Counted from the first letter of the stretch, positions 11,300 to 24,044 are shown. The stretch: DNA of 64,000 nucleotides from Heterocephalus glaber (GCF_000247695.1 NW_004624734.1:40407167-40471166), one strand, 5' to 3'. The notes: generated by a model not told the origin, from the letters alone. Numbers and translations are program-made.

Positions 11300-12620
11300 A
11301 TGTTTCTGTTGGGTACCAGTCAGGACAGTTCTGGTTGTAAGCAACAGAAACCAAAATCAAACTAGATTAGAATAAAGGATGTTTATTGGCTTACTGAACC
11401 AGTCAGGGTACCCACATTTATTGGCTTATGGCACCACTTACTAAAGACTCTTTCTAGAGACTTTTTTGCTGCTTTCTGCCACTTGAGTCAATGACTTCTA
11501 CAATAGATCCACCTTCTCCACAATCTGGTTGTCATCAGCTGCTGGATTTTCATTTTCTAGTTTTACTGTAGGAAAACAAAGAATGTTCCCCCATTATTTG
11601 TGGGGCTGGAGAGGTCCACTTAAAACAATCCCAGTGAAAAATTCTCACTGACCCATATTAGGTCAACGTCCGACCATTACCCAACACATGGTGGACAGGG
11701 TGGAAATAGAGTGTTATTGGCCAGCTTGGATCAAGTATCCACTCAAAAATCAATGATTGTGGACAAGGTTTGTAAAAGAAGACAGTAGTACATACTCACT
11801 AGATAAGTGCCAGGAGATGAAGAGTGTGAGGTACCTGGAAAAGAGCTGCTCAACCATCAAAATAACAAAAATTCGCTGCATTTTTCTTTGAACATGTTTT
11901 ACTTGGATAATCAGAGGTAAAGTTTAAAGCAAAAAAAAAAAAAACTACCTCCTTTTCTTTCTTGTTCTTGCCTGGGGACTTTGTGTTGCCTTTGAAATAC
12001 TTTCCTGCTGGCCTAGTCATTGGGAAAAAAATCATATTCACCTTCTTATTAGAACTTGCTCACCCCTAATGGTCCAGGAAATAAAAGTTTTCTGATTCCT
12101 GGAACCCAGGTGGTTGGTTTCCCCACATCATCTTCCACACAACAGAAGCATTGCTTGCATGTGAGTCTTATCCCATGCTTTGAATTACGGGGCAAGGCTT
12201 GATTCCAAAAGCCTTGGTTTTCACATTTCTCTGCATCTCCTGAACTGGCCAAGTCTGAGTTTATTGACCTTCACAGCACAATGCAAAACACCCTTGTTTG
12301 CTTTGGCCTGTCTTGATGGGCAGGGAATCCTGTCTGAGTTTGCCTTCCATTGTTTGATTTGCTAATTCTATTGTGTATTTTACTTACTTTCTGTATACAT
12401 CAATAGACACCTTTGTTAATGACCATTTCAAAGTTTTGAAAGACAAAAAGATTATATAATGTGTTCTACTTTCTTATGACTTAATTCACTGCTTTCTATA
12501 AAATCATGAGACCAGGCACCAACCCATAATGGAATATCCTTGTTACAAATTTCTAAGCCCAACAGAAACAACTCCCATTATACTAGAAGAGCAATTACAT
12601 CACAACATTATAGAAACTTA
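11300..12620. other. intergenic; possible old LTR-like sequence at 11310-11760, otherwise unrecognised
   Basis: The phrase around 11330-11400 ('gtaagcaacagaaaccaaaa', 'ggatgtttattggctta') resembles antisense ends of old ERVL-type LTRs, but I cannot assign it. 11850-12620 has only short, unsupported frames. Confidence 0.3.
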
Positions 12621-12624
12621 AATT

Positions 12625-12963
12625 CCTTTTTATTTTCAATTGTAGTAAAATACATATAACATAAAATGTAACCTTTTTAAGTGTACAGTTTCGGAGCTGA
12701 GGAGGTAGCTCAGTGGTAGAGTACTTGCCTAGCATGTGCAAGGCCCTAGGGACAATCTCCAGCACCAAAACACACACACGCAAACATACACACACATGAA
12801 TGTACAGTTTAGTAATGTCAAGTTCATTTATATTGTTATGCAACCAGTCTCAAAAATGAAACTCTATACCAATTAAACAACTTCCCTTTTTCCCCTCCCC
12901 TCTCCCTCCCAAACTCCCTTTTACTCTCTGACTGTGAATTTAACTGCTTTAGGTAAGTGGAGT
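12625..12963 (-). mobile_element. old L1 (L1M-type) 3' region fragment
   Basis: The + strand reads the complement of an L1M 3' end: 'gtagtaaaatacatataac', 'aagtgtacagttt', 'gttatgcaaccagtctc', 'gaaactctataccaattaaa'. It is interrupted by an ID element and ends where the MaLR provirus begins. Confidence 0.7.
12692..12800 (+). repeat. ID-type SINE with target-site duplication
   Basis: 'gaggtagctcagtggtagag' body with a CA-rich tail. The direct repeat tgtacagttt is at 12682-12691 and 12801-12810, inside the old L1. Confidence 0.92.
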
Positions 12964-13378
12964 ATCTTAGTTACTTCTCTCGTTTCTGGGACACAAAACT
13001 GTACCTGAACCCCAGAAATTAAAGAAGCAAAGGTTTATTTTGGCTCACAGATTTAGAGGTTTCAGTCCATAGTGGGTCGCCTCCAAGGCAGGGTGTTATG
13101 GCAGAGGAGCATGGCAGAGGAGGGTTATTCATGGCATGGTAGGCAGGAACCAGAGAGAGATCAAGAGAGAAGGAAGGACCTAGGCCTTTCTAGGCCACGC
13201 CCCCAGTGACCCACCTCCTCCAACCAGGCTTCACCTCCCAACATCACACTGAGCTATAAACTCATCAATGGACTAACCCACTGATGTGTATCATATCCTC
13301 AGGATCCATCACCTCCCAAAAGCCCCACCTTGTGAACACATGATGCTTTGGGGGGACATCTAGATATAAAACGTAACA
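12964..13378 (-). mobile_element. MaLR-type LTR (3' LTR of an antisense provirus)
   Basis: Antisense LTR ending 'atataaaacgtaaca' at the junction with internal sequence. It contains 'aaaggtttattttggctcac' (complement of the polyadenylation region) and 'ggccacgcccccagtgac'. Its central part differs from the other LTR of the same element (14838-15094). Confidence 0.78.
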
Positions 13379-14837
13379 TTCTGCCCCTGGTCCCCAAAAG
13401 ACTTGTGCAAAATGCTTAAATGCATAAAGTCTAACGCTAAGACTTGCCAAAGTCCTAATCCAAAGTCACCTTTGAAACTTAAGGAAAACTTTCTTCTGTG
13501 ACCCCCTGTAAAAATCAAAAGAGTTAAACACTGCCAATGAAGACTGGCAAAGTATAGACACTGCCATTCCCAAAGGGATGAAGAGGGGAAGAAGAAGCCA
13601 TGAGACCAAAGCAAGACTGAAATCCAGCAGGGCAAACATTACATCCTTTAGTTCCATGTCCCGCACCTGGGCAATCTGTGTAGAGATGTGAACACCAGAC
13701 CTCTTGGGTGACCTCGCCCCATGGCATTGCTGGTGTTTGCAACTCTCATAACTTGTCTTTTGCACTGGTTTTGGTCACTTCTGGTGGCTTTCCTCAGATG
13801 TTCCACGTTCCTAGCATCTCCAACTTCCTGGCGTCTCCACTACACTTTTGCCTTCATTCCCACAGCTTTAAATACTGCCCTTTCAGGGCACACTGTCTGG
13901 CTTTTCAGGCTTTCTTCTGAAATCTGGATGGAAGCCTCCATAACCCCATAACTCCTGTATTCTACATGCTTCAGCCACCTGTGGGTGATGCCAAAGTCTG
14001 CCGCCAGCTCAAGCATAGAGCATCATCCAGGCTTTCTTGAATTGTGGCTGCAGGGGCCTCTGAGTGCCTGGATGGCTGAGCACTGTGAACTGAATCCCAC
14101 AGAATCAGTGCCCTAGGTGGCCATTCTCCTGCTCAGGCAGGGTGCCCTGGGGCTTTCTTCTTAAAGCAACATCTTTCACTTTCACAACTTTGAGCCTTCC
14201 AAGGGTGGGATCTTACTGGTACTGCGATGCCCTCAAGCCATCTTTTCTATTGTCCTGTGGTAAAGTTATTTGGCGTCTTTTTAATGCTAATCTTTTCAGC
14301 AAGCAAGCTCTCCTCTGCTTTGTTTTTGTGAGCATTTTCTTTCTGGCAAAACTGAAAACTTTTAAAGTGGGCTTTTGCTCTTGATTTTCCATATAAAGCT
14401 GGCTAAAAGCAACAAGTAGTATTCATGTTACAGCCTGATTATTGGACTGCCTTGAAATTTCCTCCAACAGATTAATTAGTCCACTTCCTTTACCTTCAGT
14501 CTCCTGCAAAGTTTCAAGACATGAGCAAAATGGTGACAAATTTTCTGCCAGAGCATTAATGCGTGGCATTTCTGCCTGGAGTCCAACTACCAGTGGAGTA
14601 CTTGTTCCCAACTGAAACTTCCCGTGCTTAGCGTTTACTGGCTGCATTATTGTCAGCATTCTGATCTTCTGAGCTCTAACCAGAATTTCCCAACAAGCTC
14701 AGCACAGAGCTTTCTAGGGCTACTTCTCTACTGGGATCTCCAAATCTATCCTAACTTCTCCAGTAAATCAGTTCCAACAGCTTCTGAACCACAAGGTCAG
14801 GCAGTGTCACAACAATGACCCCATTTCTCTGGTACCA
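13379..14837 (-). mobile_element. MaLR internal region (THE1/MST-like), non-coding remnant
   Basis: Begins with the typical junction phrase 'ttctgcccctggtccccaaa' and continues with recognisable MaLR internal landmarks ('ccagcagggcaaacattaca', 'ttcccaacaagctcagcac'). It ends at a primer-binding-site-like 'ctctggtacca' (14827-14837). MaLR internals are known to be non-autonomous with decayed gag-like sequence; no retroviral gene is intact. The open frames here (70-99 aa) are chance or decayed fragments. Confidence 0.75.
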
Positions 14838-15094
14838 AAAATCTGTCTTTGTCATTTTCTCATCAATGAGACACGATACCAAACACCTAAAACTAAGAGG
14901 AGGAAAGGTTTATTTGGGCTCACAATTTGTAAAGGTTTCAGTCCATAGTCAGCTGGCTCCAAGGCAGAGTGGCATCACAGAAAAGAAACAGTTCATGGCT
15001 GCTAGAAGGTAGAAAAAGCAACAAGAGAGGGACCATAGCTCTTTCTGTCCCTTATATTTTATCCAGGCTACTTAGGGCAGGTAGCACTCATATC
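14838..15094 (-). mobile_element. MaLR-type LTR (5' LTR side, truncated by an ID SINE)
   Basis: Antisense LTR closely related to the solo LTRs at 21885 and 22711 ('caggctacttagggcaggta' corresponds to their complement). It is cut off at about 15094 where an ID element begins. It is of a different subfamily from the LTR at 12964-13378. Confidence 0.72.
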
Positions 15095-15175
15095 CTTAAT
15101 GCTCAGTGGTTAAGCATTTGCCTATCATATGTAAGGCCTTGGGTTCAATTCCCATCACAGAAAAGAAAAAGGAGA
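15095..15175 (+). repeat. ID-type SINE (5' part degraded)
   Basis: 'gctcagtggttaagcatttg ... gggttcaattcccatcac' followed by an A-rich tail. It sits at the truncated end of the LTR. Confidence 0.8.
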
Positions 15176-15194
15176 CAAACTTTGTACAACTCCA

Positions 15195-15395
15195 TGTTAT
15201 GGTTTATATCTAGATGATCCCCCAAAGCCTCATGTACTCACAGGTGGGACTTTTGGAAGGTGATTGGATCACATGGGGCATTATTCTTATCTGTAGATTA
15301 GTCCACTGAGGAATTTATAGCTAAATGTGATGCTGGGAGGTGAAGCCTGTTTGGAGAAGGCGGGGAATTAATGATGCCAGAATCTTTGGCAGAGC
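15195..15395 (+). mobile_element. MaLR-type LTR fragment (5' half), sense
   Basis: Starts 'tgttatggtttatatctaga' and matches, in inverted orientation, the 5' half of the LTR at 12964-13378 ('cccccaaagcctcatgt', 'gggaggtgaagcctg'). The 3' half is missing; a B1-dID follows. Confidence 0.72.
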
Positions 15396-15415
15396 AAATT
15401 GAGTTCAAAACAAAT

Positions 15416-15650
15416 AAATGAGCCATGTGTGGTGGCACATGCTGGAATCCCAGCATTAGGGGCGGCTGAGGCAGAAGGATCACAAGTTCTAGCCCAATCT
15501 GGGCAACTTAATGATTTACCAAGATCCTGCCTCAAAATAAAATTTAAAAGGCCTGGAGGTGTAGCTCAGTGGGAAGGCCCTGGATTCAGTTCAAATAACA
15601 CACACACAAACACACACACACACACACCCCACATCCACTCCTGCGCACAA
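15416..15650 (+). repeat. B1-dID composite SINE with CA-rich tail
   Basis: B1 part ('gccatgtgtggtggcacatg') followed by ID part ('gaggtgtagctcagtggga') and a (CA)n tail. Confidence 0.86.
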
Positions 15651-16500
15651 AAAAGTCTTAAGACATTGTCAAATAAAGCATATTCAAATCAAATTTTGAC
15701 TCAATAAAACTGTCAGTGTAGTTGAACCTGAATATCTGAGGGTGATCATCATACTTGGAAATGTTGGAGTAAATATTTTTAAAATATTGCTATTTACATT
15801 CTAATAGGTTCAGATGAGAAAAACTTTACTCTTTGAAGTGGTTGAAACTAAGAAAGGATGAGCCACTCCTTCCAATGCTGTATTCAGCTCTGCACCCTGC
15901 ATAGCTGGGTACCAGCTGTGTTGAGTCATCCTCACTGGTTCATTCATTTGACCAGAAGCACAGCCTCAGTAACCCAAGCAAGAACATCAGGAAGGACATC
16001 CAGCCTGGCCAACATACCTTGCCATGGCCACCTTTGTGTGCAGGTCAAACTTCCCTTTCCTTGGGAGCTGTTTGCATCCTTTCCTGCTGTTTGTCTTCAG
16101 TCCAGATCCTCTCACCCTTCAAATATGTTCTCCTAATGCTGAACCACAGAAGAGAAAACATTGGTTGTCAGGCAGGGGTGCAAATTGACTCATTTCCCAC
16201 CTACTCTCTGGGGCTGCAAACCCAGGGCTATTGTTGAAAGCAGCCTTTGTGTAGCTACAAAAGGTCCTGATGTAGCACTTTCCCTAGCGCCCAGGGTGCC
16301 TACTTGACATACATTTGCATGACTGTGGTCAACTTCCCAAGTGGTTCTTCAGGAAAAAAAAAAGAGCAAGGAGAATCTGCACCATGAGGTCTTGTGTTTT
16401 TAATGCTATTCAAATCGAAATGTATTTGGCTGAAGATCTATTTAGCCCAGATATGGTGGCACTGACAGTGAAGCACACGTGTGCCTAAGTACACACATAC
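15650..16500. other. intergenic, nothing recognised
   Basis: Mixed-composition unique sequence. Open frames at 15858-16136 and 16019-16237 overlap in different frames and show no known protein similarity. Confidence 0.35.
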
Positions 16501-16554
16501 GGCACAGGCATGCTCATGTATTGCATAGACACACACACAATGCCTGCGGACTCA

Positions 16555-16581
16555 CATACACACACACACACACACACACAC
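16555..16581. repeat. (CA)n microsatellite
   Basis: CA run within a broader CA-rich segment from about 16484. Confidence 0.92.
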
Positions 16582-16780
16582 TATATGTGCGCACACTGAT
16601 TTTGATCTCTCCTAACTCAGGAAATATTTCCATGTTCTATGATTGTACAAACTTATCGTCCTCACTTAGAGAGGTGGGGTAGTCTAAAGATTTGAACATG
16701 TTAAGATATTTTGTGAATTTTACTATTGCAATTGTAGAATCCAAGTCAACACTACAATATTTGTGGTTTGGAAGGCATCA

Positions 16781-16828
16781 AACTTAACAAGAGAGTTAAA
16801 AAAAAAAAAACTTAACAAGAGAGTTAAA
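16781..16828 (+). repeat. 20-base direct repeat separated only by an A tract
   Basis: The 20-base unit beginning aacttaacaagagag occurs at 16781-16800 and 16809-16828 with only adenines between. This is the footprint expected of a retroposition in which only the poly-A tail was inserted, though slippage or duplication is possible. Confidence 0.75.
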
Positions 16829-16858
16829 CTGACAAAATATAAGAGCTAGTAAGTAAGT

Positions 16859-16929
16859 GGGGCTGGGAATGTAGCTCAGTAGTAGAGAGCCAGGCCTGGG
16901 TTTGATCTCTAGCACAGCCAAAAAAAAAT
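16859..16929 (+). repeat. ID-type SINE
   Basis: 'gggctgggaatgtagctcag' start, degenerate middle, A tract at the end. Confidence 0.85.
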
Positions 16930-17033
16930 GTCTAAAGAGTAGCACAATGATTATGGGTTCTAGGTATGTAATAAGTAGATTTGGGCTTCAGCTCAACACC
17001 CCTACTTCTCACTTTTGTTTCTTTTCTTTTTTT

Positions 17034-17290
17034 CTGCCAGAACCTTCGCACTGAGCTATGTCCTCAACCCTTTTTTTTTTGGCAGCACCAGGGATTGAAC
17101 TCAGGATTAAGCTTGTGAGGCAGGCATGGCACCATTGAGCTAAATCCTGGGCCCTCAACCCATTTTTTATGTTTTATGTTGAGACTGGGTTTCACTAGAT
17201 TGATAATTTCCCAGGCTGGGCTTGAACTTGCAATCCTCCTGCTTCCTAGAATACTAGGATTACAACCCTGCAACTCCAGCCTGGCTTCCT
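17034..17290 (-). repeat. B1-dID composite SINE, split by an ID element
   Basis: Antisense ID start 'cactgagctatgtcctcaac' and, after the inserted ID, antisense B1 ('ggctgggcttgaacttgcaa', 'atactaggattacaaccct'). Confidence 0.8.
17071..17152 (-). repeat. ID-type SINE nested in a B1-dID
   Basis: Poly-T, 'ccagggattgaactcagga', 'cattgagctaaatcctggg'. The target duplication cctcaaccc is at 17062-17070 and 17153-17161. Confidence 0.9.
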
Positions 17291-18626
17291 ACTTCTTACT
17301 TGTGAACTGGTGGGAGGGATATCCTCTTTGATTCACTTAGCACTGAACTTATATGGCTGTTGTGACAGCTAAATGAGAAAAATAAGAGTATCAAACATTC
17401 ATTATGTACTAACCATTGTAGTTACCATTATCTTCTTCAAGTTTGAGTGCTACTATATTTTAGTGTTCAAAATGCTACACTTACCACTAAGCCCTCCCAG
17501 CAGTCCTAGTCATTTCTATGATCATAGCAAGTTGTTTTCACTGTTATTACAATGGTAGGTATTTTTCTTCTTTCTTAGATATCCCCAGACTTCTGAAATG
17601 CAGAAAGTAAAGAATAATTCAATTGGGAAGAGTCAGTCTCTTGTTGGTGTATGATATTTAAACGTTCAGCTCACATATTGATTCTTTTTGCATTTAAATC
17701 AATTTTAGATGTTGACAGTAACTAATCAAACTGCTGGTGAGCCTACAATTAACACAAGAACACAAATCATGCACATCTAGTCCATATTAAACTCAGATAA
17801 CAGGTATTTTTTTTTTCTTTTTGTTCTTTGAGGTTATTGATCAAGCCCAGTGTAATTTCTCTTTCCAAATGGAATTCCGGTCCTTATGCAAGAATAAGGA
17901 AGCAAAAACATCGCCTGGAAAGGGCCATAAGACCTCCCTGACTAGGTAAAGATGTCAATTGAAAAGAGGAAATGAAAATTAAACATTACAGCTGAAGCAC
18001 AGATGGGAAGCTGGATAAGCTGATCATCCTCTATTACTGCAACATTTGTCAAGACTAAATCCCTGACCTGCATGTGGCAATGACAGTTATTCTGCCAAAA
18101 GGAAAGGAAATGAAGGATCCCATCAACATTGTGATGTGGTTGAGATTTATCTGCTTCTAATCTAACCATGTTTGAGATTTGTTGAAAATCTTGATCTATT
18201 TAAGATGTTCCAATTTGGCAAACTTTCTTTCCTGTCAGCACTGAGCATAGCCTTTGAAGTCTACAAATGAAGGGGGAGATACAAATAGAGGGAATAAGGC
18301 TCTAAACATTTTGCAAAATGATGTCCCTACAGCCACATTCTCCTTTTAATGATTACCTGATTCTCATTTTAAGGCAGAGATTTTCAGTAGATCAGAAGCC
18401 GGAAGTTGGACTCTAATGTCGTCTACTGCATCCTTGCTATGATGTTGATGGTTTCCAGATCCTCTCTGCGCATGCTTAAGCTTTTTCCTCTCTATCCTTA
18501 ACACACATGGCCTGGGCCAAGGTTAAACTGAGGGAAACACTTAAACATTCATACTTTAGTTTTCATGCAATGATCAACAATGATGTTGTTTAGATGCGGT
18601 TGACCTACTATATCTGGCTGCTCTTT
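17291..18626. other. intergenic, nothing recognised
   Basis: About 1.3 kb of unique-looking sequence with no identified repeat or gene. The minus-strand frame 17942-18169 (75 aa) has no recognised features. Confidence 0.4.
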
Positions 18627-18640
18627 CCTCTTAACTTCTT

Positions 18641-18730
18641 TTTTTTTTTTTTTTTGGTACCGGGGATTGAACTTGGGTCCTTGCGCTCACACAGCAGGCG
18701 GCAAAACCACTGAGCTAAATCCCCGGCCCT
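18641..18730 (-). repeat. ID-type SINE, young-looking, with target-site duplication
   Basis: Poly-T then 'ggtaccggggattgaacttg' and 'ccactgagctaaatccccgg'. The 14-base repeat cctcttaacttctt is at 18627-18640 and 18731-18744. Confidence 0.94.
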
Positions 18731-18990
18731 CCTCTTAACTTCTTGATTCAGTAACAGCATTTTGCCAACACGCACTCAGAACGTGTGGTTAATCACCCTG
18801 GCCAATAAGTATGGACAGCTGTTGCTTTTGCGTTGATACTCAGATAAGAGTATTTGGGTTTCCTCTAAGGAATATACCTTGCCTACTCAATCCATAGTTA
18901 TGTCAGCTGTTGATGTCACCCCAACTCCAAAGATGTGTGTATGCCATCAGAACAGATGGCGTCCTCTGTCTTTGGTCATTCTGCCCGTTC

Positions 18991-20435
<1,445 letters not shown>

Positions 20436-20739
20436 CATTCTGCCCATTCTGGGCAGCGTTGGCTTGGCCCTTAGGCCAAGGTGGAAATTCAGGCAGCATA
20501 TGTACTATATTCATACAACAGCAATTCAGGGCAGAGGTTGCAGCATCAGAGAGGACCACCTTTGTTAGCTTTGGCATCTGGGCAGAGGCTCATCCTGAAA
20601 ACCTGCCCCAGAACCCTAAAGTGAATCCTACCATTCACACTCCTACTCACACACAAAAGCCCAGCAGCTCTAACTCAAGGGAAGGACAAAGAAACTTCAA
20701 CCCAAGCCACCTATATCAATTAAACATGTCCTTGCTTCA

Positions 20740-21650
20740 CAAAAGAAATGGGTAAGAGAATATGGATCGATAGGACAATCTATAGTTTAAGACAGAATAA
20801 TCAAAATAAACATCAAAAGAATTTACCCAGCAGTGGAAGTGTAATTCCTAAAACATAAGAAACTACAAGGAATTCCTATTAGTGTCCAAAACCAGAACAT
20901 AGTCTATCCCTTAAACCAAAAGAGAATATTATGAAAAAGGAGCAATTGGAAAACAACAAAAAGTTCATGGAGAATAAAAATATAGTCACCAAAATAAAAA
21001 AGGAAATAGAAGGAATGCAAGAGAAAGCCAAGAAAAATTCCTGGAATAGAGCAAAAAGATCAAAAGACAGAGAACAAAAAAGAAAAAAAAAAGGTCAAGA
21101 CAGGTAGTACTGTATCTGTCTAAAAAGAATTTCAGGGAATGGAGGAAAAAGAATGGTAAAATAACAGCCCATCCTTCCAGAGTTGATATAAAATGTAAAA
21201 CCTTGGATTGAAAGGACCTATTAAAAAAATAAAGAAGAAAGGACCTATTAAGACGAGCATGAGTTAACTACAATAACAAATTCTTACCTAGACACATTAT
21301 GAAATTTCAGAACACCATGGAGAATACACGCAAAGTTTTGCAAGGAGTGGCAGTGAACAATTAACAATCTCAGCCCATTGCCACATGGAATGCAAGAAAG
21401 TAAGGAGCAGAGAGCAGAGCAGCTCCTAATGAACTTACAGATGAAGCATGGCAATTTTAATGATAGTTATAGGAAAAAGGTAAAGGAAAATTATTAAAAA
21501 CTGACAATGGAAAAGATATTACGAAGTTAAAAGAAAGAATTCCAGCTTCCAGTGAGGTATATAAGGAGCTTAAAATTGGGCATTATTTAAGCAGTAGTGC
21601 ATGAGAAAATATTAGCCTCTTATGTAGTTAAGGGAAGGATAGTTACTCTC
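20740..21650 (+). repeat. A-rich LINE-derived sequence, HAL1-like
   Basis: A-rich sense text with phrases such as 'ccaaaataaaaaaggaaata', 'ttccagcttccagtgaggta' and 'aaggagcttaaaattggg' resembles the ORF1-like part of old L1/HAL1 elements. No open frame survives. The assignment is from memory of the family style. Confidence 0.38.
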
Positions 21651-21884
21651 CTCCCAGCTGAGCTGCAGCAATGGATTCTGGGTTCTGTTGCTACAGGTGC
21701 CTGAGAGTCACCAAAACCCTCCCCACAGGTCCCGCAGGCACTCAAGGGCAGCCTAGGAAACCAGATAGAATAGGTAGATGGATGGATAGGTAGACAGACA
21801 GACTGATTCAGCAGTAGTTTTATCTTACCATTAATTTTACATAAATTAAAACTGTTGCATTGTAATCAAATTTAGTTAACCAAG

Positions 21885-22255
21885 TGTTACGGTTTGTGTC
21901 GAGCTGTCCCCAAAGCCTCTTGTGGTCATAGGCTATGTTGGAGGTGGCAGAATCTAGAGTGTGTGATTGATTCATGGTGGGGCTAGGCCCAAGGACGCTA
22001 GGATTAAGGGTGTGAGTGCCACCCGCCCTAAGTAGTCTGAAAAAGATAAAAGGGCCAGAAAGACATGGTTAAACTTCCTTGTTGCTTTTGCTGTCTTTCA
22101 TCACCATGAACTGTTGCCCCTCTGTCACCCTGCCTTGGAGCCGGCCGATTATGGACTGAAAACTCCACAAACTGTAAGCCAAATAAACCTTTCCCTCCTT
22201 TAACTTTGGGTGTCTGATATTATGTCTCAGCAACAAGAGAAAAGCAACTAACACA
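21885..22255 (+). mobile_element. MaLR/ERVL-type solo LTR with 5-bp target duplication
   Basis: 371 bases starting TGTTACGG and ending CTAACACA. A polyadenylation signal AATAAA lies near 22181. It is flanked by ccaag at 21880-21884 and 22256-22260. The 5-base duplication is the ERVL/MaLR integration signature; no internal region is attached, so it is a solo LTR. Confidence 0.88.
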
Positions 22256-22282
22256 CCAAGTTTTTGTTTGTTGTTTCAGGGT

Positions 22283-22370
22283 TTTGTTTTTTTTTTCTGT
22301 ACTAGGGATTGAACCCAGTGCCTTTGCACTGAGCTCTGAGCTACATCCCTGGGCCTTTTTATTTTTTATT
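22283..22370 (-). repeat. B1-dID composite SINE, ID part (resumes at 22545)
   Basis: Antisense ID ('ctagggattgaacccagtgc', 'ctgagctacatccctgggc'); its B1 part follows a nested sense B1. Confidence 0.78.
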
Positions 22371-22374
22371 TGAA

Positions 22375-22540
22375 AGAGGTGCTCATGCCTGTAATCCCAG
22401 AACTGGGGAGGCTGAAGCAGGAGAATTACTTCGAGTTCAAGGTGAGCCTGGGCTTCATAGTGAGTTCAAGCCCAGCCTGAACTGCATGACAAGACCTTGT
22501 CTCAAAAAACCACACACACACACACAATGCACACATGCAC
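22375..22540 (+). repeat. B1-type SINE nested in a B1-dID
   Basis: 'gctcatgcctgtaatcccag', 'ggaggctgaagcaggagaat', an inner 'catagtgagttcaagcccag', ending with a (CA)n tail. Confidence 0.82.
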
Positions 22541-22544
22541 ACAA

Positions 22545-22670
22545 TTGAAATAGGGCCTCACTAAGTCACTAAGTTGTCCAGAATGTGCTCACACTTGTGA
22601 TCTTCCTGCCTCAGCCTCCCAGAGTCCTGGGACTGCAGGTATTCACTACCACACCTGACTTAACTCTTTC
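22545..22670 (-). repeat. B1-dID composite SINE, B1 part (continuation of 22283)
   Basis: Antisense B1: 'cctcactaagtcactaagtt', 'cctcagcctcccagagtcct', 'actaccacacctgact'. Confidence 0.8.
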
Positions 22671-22710
22671 AATATCCACAGGCTTCAACTAATTTAGAAG
22701 ACAGTAAGAC

Positions 22711-23080
22711 TGTTATGGCTTGTATCCAGATGTCCACCCACAGTCTCATGTCATCATAGGTGAGGCTTTTCAGAGGTGGCTGGATCCAGGGTATGTGATA
22801 CTGGGATTGATTCATAGTGCAATGCTAGATTTAAGGATGCTGTGGGCCTAAGGGTAGCACTACCCGCCTGAGTGTGGGTATCCTGGATAAAATATAAGGG
22901 ACAGAAAGAGGGCCACTTGTTGCTTGGTGCTTTCTGTCTACATGCTCTGTGATACCCTCTGCCATGCCACCCTGCTTTGGAGCCAGTGACCTCAACAAAC
23001 TGTGAGCACAATAAACCTTTCTTCCTTTAACTTTGGGTGTCAGGTATTTTGTCTCAGTAATGAGAAAAGTAACTGAGACA
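22711..23080 (+). mobile_element. MaLR/ERVL-type solo LTR with 5-bp target duplication
   Basis: 370 bases, TGTTATGG to ACTGAGACA, homologous to 21885-22255 along its length. It is flanked by perfect aagac repeats at 22706-22710 and 23081-23085, so it is an integration independent of its neighbour. It contains AATAAA near 23010. Confidence 0.9.
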
Positions 23081-23194
23081 AAGACTTTTTTAGATAGTCT
23101 CATTATAAAGTGCATTGGTTTATAAGTCTAGAGTCCAAAAGGAAGTTGTCTTCAACCAATGTAGATGTAAAAGACAGAAATTAAGACTGCTATA

Positions 23195-23290
23195 AATTTG
23201 AGGCTAGCCTGGGCTACATAGTGAGTTGAAAGCCAGCCTAAACTACACAGTAAGACCTTGTCTCAAAAGAAAACAAAACAAAAGTCTGTA
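23195..23290 (+). repeat. B1-type SINE, 5'-truncated
   Basis: 'gaggctagcctgggctacat', 'gtaagaccttgtctcaaaag', A-rich tail. Confidence 0.78.
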
Positions 23291-23631
23291 AGGAAAAGAA
23301 AAGAAAGAAAAGAGAAAAAGTCTTCCAATTCTAGCATAGTTCTGATACCAGAATCAGGCAGGGAGGCATTGAAAGAAAAACCAGACCACAGTTCTTACCC
23401 TGAAGCCTCTAGACACTGGGATATTCATGGATAGAACTTGTAGAGAACCCACAAATCCATGGAATTGCATAGATAATTTTATATTTTTTCTTGAAGGGAG
23501 GGTATAAGCCTTTCATCAGATTGATCTACAAAAAGACCATGACTATATAGCAAATTTACCAATGACAATGGGTAAGTTATAAGTAAAATATTAAAGAATT
23601 TAATCCAGCAATATATTAAGAACCATTTTGT

Positions 23632-23703
23632 GGCACTGAGGATTAAACCCAAGGCCTTATGCTAGGCAAGTTGCTTTGCCACTGAGCTACACCTCCAGGC
23701 CCA
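23632..23703 (-). repeat. ID-type SINE
   Basis: 'aggattaaacccaaggcctt', 'gccactgagctacacctcca' on the + strand. Confidence 0.85.
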
Positions 23704-23957
23704 CACAGCGGTCATTCCTAGATGTTGGGTATTTAACACAGTTTTCAAGATTTTTCTTTTAGATCAACCTAAAAAATCAATGAGAATAAATTTTTAAAAA
23801 TAGTTACCACCAATATTCAATAAGGAGGGCAGATAAAAGATAACGGTTTTTCTTGGTGCCCAGCTGTAATCAGAAACTTAAAAAAATATTTTTCAAGATC
23901 TATGCTAGTAAACACTAAAGCTTTCCTGAAAGGCTTTTTCAAAAATTCCTAGAGCTG

Positions 23958-24040
23958 GGCTGGAGATTTAGCTCAGCGGTTCCAGCGCCTACTTCGCAAG
24001 TGCGAAGACCCAAGTTTGATCCCCGGTACCCTCCCCCCCA
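23958..24040 (+). repeat. ID-type SINE with target-site duplication
   Basis: 'ggagatttagctcagcggtt' to 'ttgatccccggtacc'; near-repeats 'attcctagagct' (before) and 'cttcctagggct' (after) flank it. Confidence 0.88.
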
Positions 24041-24044
24041 AAAC

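Noticed and set aside
13265..13951. Cluster of 61-99-aa frames
   Set aside because: They are within the decayed MaLR LTR and internal region and overlap in multiple frames.
21885..23080. Reading the two nearby LTRs as ends of one provirus
   Set aside because: Each has its own, different, perfect 5-base target duplication, and the sequence between them is only SINEs.
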